The notes beneath the pieces were generated by a model that worked only from the letters and a program-made list of their open reading frames with translations, searched no databases and had not been told where the DNA came from. The position numbers were made by a program, and so were the translations under genes. Shown in pieces: positions 1 to 6,753 of a DNA stretch of 43,801 nucleotides. The DNA lies in the NCBI GenBank assembly GCA_035498015.1, contig DATKAO010000233.1:1-43801 (forward strand), given 5' to 3'. The stretch's first letter is position 1. Each line of letters begins with the position of its first letter. The stretch comes from Myxococcota bacterium (GTDB taxonomy: Bacteria > Myxococcota_A > UBA9160 > SZUA-336).

Positions 1-1
1 G

Positions 2-427
2 CAGAAGCTCGGCCGCGAGCCCATGCCGGAAGAGATCGCCGAAGAGATGGAGATGCCGCTCGAGAAGGTGCAGATGGTGCTCAAGATCGCGAAGGAGCCC
101 ATCTCGCTCGAGACGCCGATCGGCGAGGACGAGGACTCACATCTGGGCGACTTCCTCGAGGACAAGAAGCGCCCGTCGATCACCGACGAGGTGATCCAGC
201 GCAACCTCGCGGCGCACACGCGCAAGGTGCTGTCGACGCTGACTCCGCGCGAGGAGAAGGTGCTCAAGATGCGCTTCGGCATCGGCGAGCGCTCCAACCA
301 CACGCTGGAGGAGGTCGGCCAGGACTTCGCGGTCACCCGCGAACGCATCCGCCAGATCGAGGCGAAGGCGCTGCGCAAGCTGCGCCATCCGTCGCGAGCG
401 CGAGTGCTCCGAGCGTTCGTCGATTAG
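2..427 (+). CDS. rpoD: RNA polymerase primary sigma factor RpoD, C-terminal part
   Basis: This is the 3' end of a gene that begins before the window; the frame is open from base 2. The visible part covers sigma region 3 and regions 4.1/4.2. It contains the stretch [14 protein letters not shown] and the helix-turn-helix around [18 protein letters not shown], which contacts the -35 element, followed by the [11 protein letters not shown] tail typical of the housekeeping sigma factor. It directs RNA polymerase to standard -35/-10 promoters, consistent with the TTGACA/TANNNT-like boxes seen later in the window. Identification is secure; the N-terminal half cannot be judged. Confidence 0.97.
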   Translation, partial: QKLGREPMPEEIAEEMEMPLEKVQMVLKIAKEPISLETPIGEDEDSHLGDFLEDKKRPSITDEVIQRNLAAHTRKVLSTLTPREEKVLKMRFGIGERSNHTLEEVGQDFAVTRERIRQIEAKALRKLRHPSRARVLRAFVD

Positions 428-438
428 AGGCGGGTAGC

Positions 439-455
439 GGCGGGCGAAGCCCGCC
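439..455 (+). terminator. GC-rich hairpin just after rpoD
   Basis: A 7-bp perfect stem (GGCGGGC / GCCCGCC) with a GAA loop begins 12 bases after the rpoD stop codon. There is no run of T after it, so it would be a weak intrinsic terminator or a 3'-end stabiliser. High-GC genomes often lack the T tract. Confidence 0.45.
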
Positions 456-465
456 TGCCGCCCTC

Positions 466-580
466 CGCTCGGCTGCGCCTCGCTGCGGGCTTCGCTTGCG
501 TCGGCTCGTGATCGTGTCTCTGGCGCAAGAGTTCGCCTGCGTTCCGGCAAGCGGAGCGCGCAGCGAGGCGCAGCCGAGCG
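466..580. repeat. Long inverted repeat in the rpoD-protease gap
   Basis: The 22 bases at 466-487 are the exact reverse complement of 559-580. The similarity continues inward at about 10 of 12 positions, so the arms reach about 34 bases around a loop of roughly 45. Together with the 439-455 hairpin it fills most of the 243-base gap between rpoD and the protease gene. No reading frame of note lies in it. It could be a transcription terminator or one copy of a dispersed palindromic element; only one copy was noticed here. Confidence 0.7.
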
Positions 581-670
581 AAGGCCGTAGGCCGCGGCCG
601 CCCGCGGCCGTTCACGGCTAAGACTTGATTCGCGCTTAAGCAAGGTGCGGGTCTGCCCGAAAATCTCGGG

Positions 671-2737
671 ATGAGAAGGGGAATTCTCGCGCTCGGGGTG
701 TGTCTGGCGTCGTGTGCCACCGGTCTGGGCCAGAAGGCGGAGCTGGCGCCCTTGTGGAAGCCCGTCGCCGCCACGGCCGACGCCGACAAGCTGCGCATCG
801 ACCCGCTGAACAGCGCGGTGCGCATGGGCGACAAGGGACGCCTGCACGTGGCCACCACGCTCACGACGCCGGTCGCGTGCACCACCGCCGACGGCGAGAC
901 ACTCTACGGCGAGGGCGACGCGCTGGTCGTGCCCGCGCCGGCGGTGCCGGCGCCGGTCGAAGTGGTGTGCAAGTCGGGTGAGGCCGTGGCGCACGCCCAG
1001 GTCACCTTCACCGACTCCCAGACCCTGCCCGTGGCCGACCCGTACGCGGGCGGCGTGGTGCTGTTCAAGCTGCGTGAGCTCGACGAGCCGTTCAAAGATG
1101 GCACGGCGCGCAAGTCACTCGGGCTGCGCGGCTTCGACGCGAAGCTCGCGGCGCTCGGCGCGCAGGTCATGCCCGCGTTCCCCTTCGACCAGACCGGCAC
1201 GCGCGATGCGGTCGGGCTGGGGCTGTGGGTGGTGATCGACTTGCCGACCGGCGTGAACTTCTACCAGGCGGTGAGCTGGATCCGCACCGATCCGGCCGTG
1301 TGGCCCGAGAGCTACCTGCCCGAGGACGCGACCTTCCTGCGCGTGGCGGCCACGCCGAGCTTCCCGACGCCGTTCGCGGCGGTGACTCGCGTGGTCGACC
1401 CCGACGCCGACGCGTACCAGAAGCAGGTGCGGCTGGGTGCGGCGAAGCGCGTCATGCCGACCCAGGCCACGCCCGACCTCTCGGCGATCGGCGCGCCGCA
1501 GGTCTGGAACGAGGAGCAGGGCGAGGGCGTGCGCATCGCGGTGATCGACACCGGCGTCGACATCGACCACGCCGCGCTGCGGCCCAACCTGCTCGACAAG
1601 CCCAACGAGCGCGGCGGCGAGGACCTCGACGGCAACGGCGTGCCCGGCGACCGCTTCGGCGCGAACCTCGCGCACATGGCGATCTCGCGCGGCGCAGAGA
1701 CCCGGCTCGCGCTGGGCATCGCCGGCAACGTTTCGGACTGGGCCGGCGCCGACGATCGCACGCGCCACGACTGGGGCCACGGCACGACCGTGGCATCGAT
1801 CGCCGCGGGCTCCGGCGCCACGGGTACACGCATCGGTGTCGCCCCGCGCGCGCAGATCGTCGCGGTCGACGTGCAGGAGAACCTGCGCACCTCGCTCACG
1901 CTGAAGACCGGCGACGACCCGCGCATGCGCAACGGTGACTCGACCGTGCGCCCGCTGCGCCCGATCTCGGTCTGGTCGCGCGCGGCCGGCGTGGTGTACG
2001 CCGTGGGCGAACGCGCGCGCGTGCTCACCTGCGCCTGGCCGGGCGCGCAGGCGAACTGGATCCTGCACGACGCCTTGCTCTACGCCGAGGACAACTGCGC
2101 GGTGGCGGTGTGCGGCCCCGGCGACGAGCCGGGCTCGGTCGGCGCCTACCCCGCGCACTGGCGCGAGTCCTGGCTGCGCACGCACGGCGGAGACACCGGC
2201 GTGGTCTACGACCCGTGGACCGGACAGGAGCTGCCGAGCGTCCTCTTGCGGCCGCTGCGCGGAACCGTGGTGGCCGAGACGGCGGCGAGCCCGGGGACCG
2301 AGGCCGACCTCGTGCTGCCCGAGCCGCGCGGCGAGAAGATCTCGATCGAAGGCGCGGTCTCGAACCCGTGGAACGACGGCTCGACCATTCCCGACAAGCG
2401 CGTCGCGGTAGTGACTGGCTCCGCGGCCGCGGTGGGTCTGGCCGCGGGCTCGGCGGTGCTCGTGACCGGCACGCGCCCCGACCTCGAGCCGTGGGAGGTG
2501 CGCCAGGCGCTGGTGCTGGGCGCGCCCAAGCTGCCGATCGGCCGCACGCTCTCGCTGCCCGGCGCGATCGCCGCGACCGGCCAGCTGGAGCAGGGCATGT
2601 GCCGCACGCTCATGCGCCGCGAGCCCACGAAGAAGGCCTCGTCCTGGCCGAAGATGAAGGTCAAGCTCGATCCCGCGGGCGGGGGACCGCGCAGCGGCAC
2701 GGCGCCGCCGCCGGCGAGCCCCGACTCACCGCGCTGA
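671..2737 (+). CDS. Subtilisin-like (S8 family) serine protease, probable lipoprotein
   Basis: The 688-residue protein starts with a signal peptide ending in a lipobox (LASC, Cys15), so it is probably anchored in the envelope. Residues of about 270-620 form an S8 peptidase domain. Catalytic Asp293 lies in AVIDTGVDIDH, His370 in GHGTTVAS and Ser584 in TGSAAAVG, followed by the usual small-residue helix. About 270 residues before the domain resemble no family I can name and may be a prodomain. The oxyanion-hole Asn expected in an AAGN-type motif is not evident; the matching stretch reads AVCGPGDEPG. The Pro after the catalytic Ser motif is also replaced by Val. Activity may therefore be altered. 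It stands alone between rpoD and an NTF2-fold gene. Confidence 0.85.
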   Translation: MRRGILALGVCLASCATGLGQKAELAPLWKPVAATADADKLRIDPLNSAVRMGDKGRLHVATTLTTPVACTTADGETLYGEGDALVVPAPAVPAPVEVVCKSGEAVAHAQVTFTDSQTLPVADPYAGGVVLFKLRELDEPFKDGTARKSLGLRGFDAKLAALGAQVMPAFPFDQTGTRDAVGLGLWVVIDLPTGVNFYQAVSWIRTDPAVWPESYLPEDATFLRVAATPSFPTPFAAVTRVVDPDADAYQKQVRLGAAKRVMPTQATPDLSAIGAPQVWNEEQGEGVRIAVIDTGVDIDHAALRPNLLDKPNERGGEDLDGNGVPGDRFGANLAHMAISRGAETRLALGIAGNVSDWAGADDRTRHDWGHGTTVASIAAGSGATGTRIGVAPRAQIVAVDVQENLRTSLTLKTGDDPRMRNGDSTVRPLRPISVWSRAAGVVYAVGERARVLTCAWPGAQANWILHDALLYAEDNCAVAVCGPGDEPGSVGAYPAHWRESWLRTHGGDTGVVYDPWTGQELPSVLLRPLRGTVVAETAASPGTEADLVLPEPRGEKISIEGAVSNPWNDGSTIPDKRVAVVTGSAAAVGLAAGSAVLVTGTRPDLEPWEVRQALVLGAPKLPIGRTLSLPGAIAATGQLEQGMCRTLMRREPTKKASSWPKMKVKLDPAGGGPRSGTAPPPASPDSPR

Positions 2738-2844
2738 GTCACTCCCTGCGATTACCTGGCGCGTAATCGACGCGCTGCTGCGCTCGTCGTATTCGTCTGC
2801 CCGAGCTGGCGACCCGTCGGTCGCCGCCGGAAGGAGAACGAGTC

Positions 2845-3216
2845 ATGAGCAACCCCACCTCTCTCGTCGAACGCTATCTCGCCGCCTGGAACGAGCGCGA
2901 CGCGCGGCGCCGCGCCGACCTGATCGCGAAGACCTACACCGAGGCCGCGAGCTACCTGGACTCGCACCGCAGCGGCCAGGGCCACGAGGGCTTGTCCGCC
3001 ATGATCGCCGCCGTCCACGGCCAGTTCCCGGACGCCTACCGCTTCCGGCTGGCCAGCGAGGTCGAGTCACACCACGACGTGCTGCGCTTCCGCTGGGAGG
3101 CCGGCGGCACCGCCGACGCGCCGCTGCATTTCGGCGGCACGGACTTCTGCGTGGTGTCTGCGGACGGACGCCTGGCGTCGGTCACGGGCTTCACGGACTT
3201 CGCGCCGAGTCACTGA
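2845..3216 (+). CDS. NTF2-fold (SnoaL-like) protein
   Basis: A 123-residue protein of the SnoaL/NTF2-like cone fold. It has the usual opening helix (VERYLAAWNERDARRRADLI) followed by strands ending in FTDFAPSH. Family members range from small hydrolases and isomerases to pure binding proteins, so no substrate can be assigned. The start is supported by a strong ribosome binding site (GGAAGGAG) 10-12 bases upstream. Its last seven bases overlap the end of the convergent SURF1 gene. A second, different NTF2-fold gene occurs at 10759-11181. Confidence 0.8.
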   Translation: MSNPTSLVERYLAAWNERDARRRADLIAKTYTEAASYLDSHRSGQGHEGLSAMIAAVHGQFPDAYRFRLASEVESHHDVLRFRWEAGGTADAPLHFGGTDFCVVSADGRLASVTGFTDFAPSH

Positions 3217-3992
3217 GCGGCGGAACGTGCGCGCGCGCGCGAGGCGGCTTCGGCCTGCTCGCGCGCGCGCCTGAACCCGTACTCGACGTAGGCCGCCAGA
3301 CACAGCGCCGCGACCGCGAACCAGGTGATGGCATAGGCGCGGTGGTCGACCGGGCTCGCGGGCTTGGCGGCCTCGCCGATCGGCAGGCCACCGGGCTCGG
3401 GCTCCGCGGATTGCACCATGACCGGCGCCAGCGGGTACGGGATCTGCGCGGCGATCTTGGCGATCACCCCCGGGCGGTCCGGGTTGAAGCGCGCCTGGTA
3501 GGTCTTGCGGTCGGTGCGCGGGCCGGGCTGTGCGTCGCGCGTGGCGAGCTCGAGCGCCAGGCCGTGCACCTCGACGGGCTCGCCCAGCGCCTGCGGACTG
3601 CCGGGGTCGGGCGGCAGGAACTGCTGGAACGACGCCTCCGGGATCCAGCCGCGGTCGACGAGCACGCGCGGGGTGTCGTCGGCCGCGCCCTCTTCGCGCA
3701 GCGGCGTGAGCACGCGGCCGCCCAGCTCCTGCCCGCGCTCGGCGGGCACGATCATCGAGTCGGCAAGCTCGAAGCGGCCGCGTGCGATCACGCGGCGGAA
3801 CGCGCTCGCCCGCGGGTCGCGGCTGGCCTCGGCGAGCGGCACCGGCTCGAGCAGGGTGCGCGCCGCCTTCTCGGCCAGGTCGCGCTCGCGCCAGTGCAGG
3901 CGGCTGATCTGCCAGAAGCCGAGCGCGCAGAACGCGGCCACCGCGCACAGCGTGAGCACCGTGGGACCGCGGCCGGGCTGGAACGAGCTCAC
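3210..3992 (-). CDS. SURF1 family cytochrome oxidase assembly protein
   Basis: The 260-residue protein has the SURF1 layout. An N-terminal membrane segment (about 12-30, ending GFWQISRLHWRERDL) is followed by a large periplasmic domain with the conserved LVDRGWIP block. A second membrane segment (YAITWFAVAALCLAAYVEYG) lies near the C terminus. SURF1 helps insert haem a into oxidase subunit I, which fits its place as last gene of the oxidase operon. The GTG start at 3992 overlaps the SCO stop codon as GTGA, implying translational coupling. The open frame extends upstream through SCO, but that extension is an Arg-rich shadow. Confidence 0.92.
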   Translation of the reverse strand: MSSFQPGRGPTVLTLCAVAAFCALGFWQISRLHWRERDLAEKAARTLLEPVPLAEASRDPRASAFRRVIARGRFELADSMIVPAERGQELGGRVLTPLREEGAADDTPRVLVDRGWIPEASFQQFLPPDPGSPQALGEPVEVHGLALELATRDAQPGPRTDRKTYQARFNPDRPGVIAKIAAQIPYPLAPVMVQSAEPEPGGLPIGEAAKPASPVDHRAYAITWFAVAALCLAAYVEYGFRRAREQAEAASRARARSAAQ

Positions 3993-4813
3993 GATGCGCC
4001 CGCCACCTCGACCAGCGCCGCGCGCAGCTCGTCGACGGAGTGCTCGAGCCCGAGGAAGCGCTTCGCGATCCGGCCGTCGCGGTCCACCACGAAGGTCGCG
4101 ACCACGTGGTCGATCGCGCCGTCGGGCGTGCGCAGCGTGCCCACTCCGAAGCGGCGCACCACGTCGGCCACGTCGGCCTCCGGCCCGGTGAGGAACGACC
4201 AGTCCGAGAGATCCGCGCCCCGGTCCTGCGCGTAGCGCGTGAGCGCCGCGGGTGTGTCGTTCGCGGGATCGAGCGTGATCGACACGAAGCGCGTGTGCGC
4301 GCGGGTCTCGGGCGGGAGCGCGCGCTGCAGCTCGACGTGCTTGGCGGTGAGGATCGGACACGGGCCCATGCAGTGCGTGTACACGAAGTCGAGCAGCAGC
4401 GTCGTGCCCCGCAGCGAGGCCAGGGTCACGGGCTGGCCGGCCTGGTCGATCAGCGAGAACGCGGGCGCGGGGTCGCGCTCGTTCACCATCGACGAGACAC
4501 TCGGCGCGCGCACCGCTCCGGACGCACCCTCGGCGCGCGCGCCCACGATGCGGAAGCTGCGCTCACTCACCTCGAGGTCGAACTCGATGCGCCGGCCCGG
4601 CGCCAGGCGCTCGAGCACCGCGGGGTCGGGCACGTCGAAGCTCATGGTCATCGCATCCATCAGGCCGGGAATCGCCTCGTGCGCGATCACGGCCTGATGC
4701 TGCTCGCGGTCGACCGACTCGACGGTGCCGTGACCCACGTACACGTTGCGCCGGCAGCCGGCAGCCGCGCACACCACGAGCCCCAGTGCGGCGAGGAGGG
4801 CGAGCGCGCGCAC
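3989..4813 (-). CDS. SCO1/SenC copper chaperone with N-terminal CusF-like domain
   Basis: A 274-residue lipoprotein (lipobox AAGC, Cys20) with two copper-handling modules. Residues of about 24-95 match the CusF/copper-binding fold, with the Met-rich signature around MDAMTMSFDVPD. Residues of about 110-274 are a thioredoxin-like SCO domain with the CxxxC copper site (Cys148, Cys152) and the third ligand His236. SCO proteins deliver copper to the CuA centre of oxidase subunit II, encoded upstream in the same operon. The CusF part may hand on or collect Cu(I) in the periplasm. It starts with GTG 10 bases after the previous gene. Confidence 0.93.
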   Translation of the reverse strand: MRALALLAALGLVVCAAAGCRRNVYVGHGTVESVDREQHQAVIAHEAIPGLMDAMTMSFDVPDPAVLERLAPGRRIEFDLEVSERSFRIVGARAEGASGAVRAPSVSSMVNERDPAPAFSLIDQAGQPVTLASLRGTTLLLDFVYTHCMGPCPILTAKHVELQRALPPETRAHTRFVSITLDPANDTPAALTRYAQDRGADLSDWSFLTGPEADVADVVRRFGVGTLRTPDGAIDHVVATFVVDRDGRIAKRFLGLEHSVDELRAALVEVAGAS

Positions 4814-4823
4814 GGCCCGATCG

Positions 4824-5093
4824 CTACGGCTGGCGGCTGGCCCGCGCGGGGCTGGTCGGCAGGTGGATCACGCCGGTCGCTTCCTCCGCGGCCATGCGAC
4901 GCGCGCGGCGCACGAGCCACCACACGAACCCGCCCACGACGACCAGCGGCGTCACGCTGAGGAAGATCGAGGCGGTGATGAACGCCCACTGCACGGCCGA
5001 GCTCGAGGCGGCGATGCACGAGTCACACGCCAGCGCCGTCGCGGGCAGCGACGAGGCAGCGAGCACGAGCACGGCGGCCAGCAGAAGCTTCAC
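4824..5093 (-). CDS. Small exported membrane protein with CxxC near its mature N terminus
   Basis: The start is the GTG at 5093, which overlaps the stop of the second subunit III gene as GTGA. The 89-residue product has a signal-like hydrophobic start ending around ALA and then CDSC. A second hydrophobic segment (about 38-60, ending GGFVWWLVRR) precedes a short basic tail. No family is recognised. Its position between oxidase subunits and the SCO copper chaperone, and its paired cysteines on the periplasmic side, suggest a role in copper delivery or oxidase assembly; this is inference. The sequence fits a genuine gene because the overlap spacing matches the rest of the operon. Confidence 0.72.
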   Translation of the reverse strand: MKLLLAAVLVLAASSLPATALACDSCIAASSSAVQWAFITASIFLSVTPLVVVGGFVWWLVRRARRMAAEEATGVIHLPTSPARASRQP

Positions 5094-5683
5094 GACAGGT
5101 AGACCCGCCAGTAGAGGATCGGCCAGATCCCGACCACGAAGTACCAGAAGATCTCGGCCGCAGCCAGAGTGTTGCGCGGCACCGAGCGCCGCCCCAGCCG
5201 CACCCAGGCGTAGATCAGGATCCCGAGCGCCACGACCGCGTGCAGCGCGTGCGCGCCGACGATCAGGTAGAAGAAGCTGCCCAGGTTGCTCGAGCGCAGC
5301 GTCAGCCCCTGGCGGAGCATCTGGGCCCACTCGCGGCCCTGCAGCAGCACGAAGCTGCCGCCCAGGACGATCGCCGCGGCGAGCCCGTAGCGCAGCTTCC
5401 CGAGCTCCACCGTGTAGCGCCGGCGAACGAAGTACAGCACCACGCCGCTCGCGACCAGCAGGGAGGTGTTGAACGCGGTCTGCTCGATCGGCAGGCGCGG
5501 CTGCCCGGGCGGCGGCCACAGCACGGCCGAGCCGCGCATGATCGTGAAGGCCGAGATGAAGCCCGAGAACAGCATCACCTCGGTGAACACGAAGATCAGC
5601 ATGGCCAGAACCGCGCTCGGGACGAGCTCCGCGCGGCCCCTGGGTCGGAGCTCGATCACGCGCCGGGGGGTTTGCGCGGCCAG
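5090..5683 (-). CDS. Second haem-copper oxidase subunit III-like protein
   Basis: A protein of about 197 residues with five predicted membrane segments, related to oxidase subunit III (for example FTEVMLFSGFISAF and GAHALHAVVALGILIYAWV). It differs from the partner at 6147-6737: the final helix reads WYFVVGIWPILYW rather than the conserved YWHFVDVVW. I place the start at CTG 5683, seven bases after a strong GGAGG site. The GTG at 5659 is the next candidate but has no ribosome binding site in front. It lies 12 bases after subunit IV. Its role is probably structural or regulatory within the oxidase. Confidence 0.8.
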   Translation of the reverse strand: MAAQTPRRVIELRPRGRAELVPSAVLAMLIFVFTEVMLFSGFISAFTIMRGSAVLWPPPGQPRLPIEQTAFNTSLLVASGVVLYFVRRRYTVELGKLRYGLAAAIVLGGSFVLLQGREWAQMLRQGLTLRSSNLGSFFYLIVGAHALHAVVALGILIYAWVRLGRRSVPRNTLAAAEIFWYFVVGIWPILYWRVYLS

Positions 5684-5695
5684 CAGAAGACCTCC

Positions 5696-6133
5696 TCAGT
5701 GCTCCTCGTGCTCGGCGGCGGGCTCGGCCGGTTCGCCGTGCTCCTCACCGTGCTCGGCACCCATCATGGTGGCGTGGATCGAGCCGTCGAGCCAGGCGGG
5801 CTTGGTCCAGTTCCGGCCCTGCGGCTTCATCACGTCGGGCGCGGTGCCGGCGAAGAACAGGAACATGAACACGAGCGCGGTCACGATGAAGTAAGTCACA
5901 TACTTCGCCGCGAGGTTGATGTGCATGAAGTTCTTCGCGACGAGATAGGCCTTCACCAGTGCGATCCCGAAGGCCGTGATCAGCGTGACGATCTTGATGC
6001 CCAGGAACGGGCCCGCCACGCTGATGCACAGGAGCACGCACAGGATCGCCCAGATCTGCCAGTAGTTGGGGTGGTGCGTGTGCTCGCCGGTGCCGTGCCC
6101 GTGATCGTGTGAGTCGTGTGCGGGTGAAGTCAT
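5696..6133 (-). CDS. Cytochrome c oxidase subunit IV-type protein
   Basis: A 145-residue protein with a His-rich cytoplasmic N terminus (SHDHGHGTGEHTHH) and three hydrophobic segments of the bacterial COX4 family. The C-terminal tail is rich in His and Glu. The His clusters could bind metal. Subunit IV stabilises the oxidase core in aa3/caa3-type enzymes. A ribosome binding site (AGGAAAG) precedes the ATG, and the gene sits directly downstream of subunit III in the expected order. Confidence 0.85.
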   Translation of the reverse strand: MTSPAHDSHDHGHGTGEHTHHPNYWQIWAILCVLLCISVAGPFLGIKIVTLITAFGIALVKAYLVAKNFMHINLAAKYVTYFIVTALVFMFLFFAGTAPDVMKPQGRNWTKPAWLDGSIHATMMGAEHGEEHGEPAEPAAEHEEH

Positions 6134-6146
6134 TGGCTTTCCTGTC

Positions 6147-6737
6147 TCACTTCGCGATGTAGAGCAGCGGGAAGAGGAAGATCCAGACCACGTCGACGAA
6201 GTGCCAGTAGATCCCGATCAGCTCCACGCGCTGCAGCTCCTGGCCCTTGCGCGCCGCCGGCGCGATGAACAGCATGATGGTTACGCCCGCGATCACGTGC
6301 GCCGCGTGAATGCCGCACGCCGTGTAGTAGAACGCCCAGAACGGGCTCGACGAGATCGTGAAGCCGTGGTGGATCTCGGTGGGCCACTCGTACAGGAACT
6401 TGATCCCCGCGAAGATCAGCCCGCCCAGTGCCGTCAGGTACAGCTGGCGCGCCGCCTTCGGGCCGTTGCCCTCCTCGGCGTACTTGTGACCGAGCACGGC
6501 GGCGAGGCTCGACGTGAGCAGCACGAAGGTGTTGATCGTGCCGACCAGCGTGTTCGTGTGCGCGGCCTGCTGCGCGAATGCGTCGTGCGACAGGCGGAAC
6601 ATGATGTAGCTGCCGAGGAGCCCGCCGAAGATCACGATCTCCGACGCGATCACCCACCACACGGCCAGCCGGCCGGTCGGCATCCCGGCGGCGCTGCGCG
6701 TCGTGGCGATCGGTCGGCCTGCTGCGGTTGCGGACAT
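6147..6737 (-). CDS. ctaE: Cytochrome c oxidase subunit III
   Basis: A 196-residue protein with five membrane helices, the short form of subunit III that lacks the first two helices. It carries the diagnostic IHAAHVIAG and YWHFVDVVWIFLFPLLYI motifs. Subunit III surrounds the core and helps keep the D proton channel active. It follows subunit I after 16 bases, with a ribosome binding site GAGGAGAAG before the ATG. Confidence 0.95.
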   Translation of the reverse strand: MSATAAGRPIATTRSAAGMPTGRLAVWWVIASEIVIFGGLLGSYIMFRLSHDAFAQQAAHTNTLVGTINTFVLLTSSLAAVLGHKYAEEGNGPKAARQLYLTALGGLIFAGIKFLYEWPTEIHHGFTISSSPFWAFYYTACGIHAAHVIAGVTIMLFIAPAARKGQELQRVELIGIYWHFVDVVWIFLFPLLYIAK

Positions 6738-6753
6738 GCGTGGCTTCTCCTCG

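Noticed and set aside
1115-2185. Long minus-strand open frame (356 codons) opposite the protease gene
   Set aside because: Arg/Ala/His-rich low-complexity translation typical of an antisense shadow in GC-rich DNA; the plus-strand frame has clear protease motifs.
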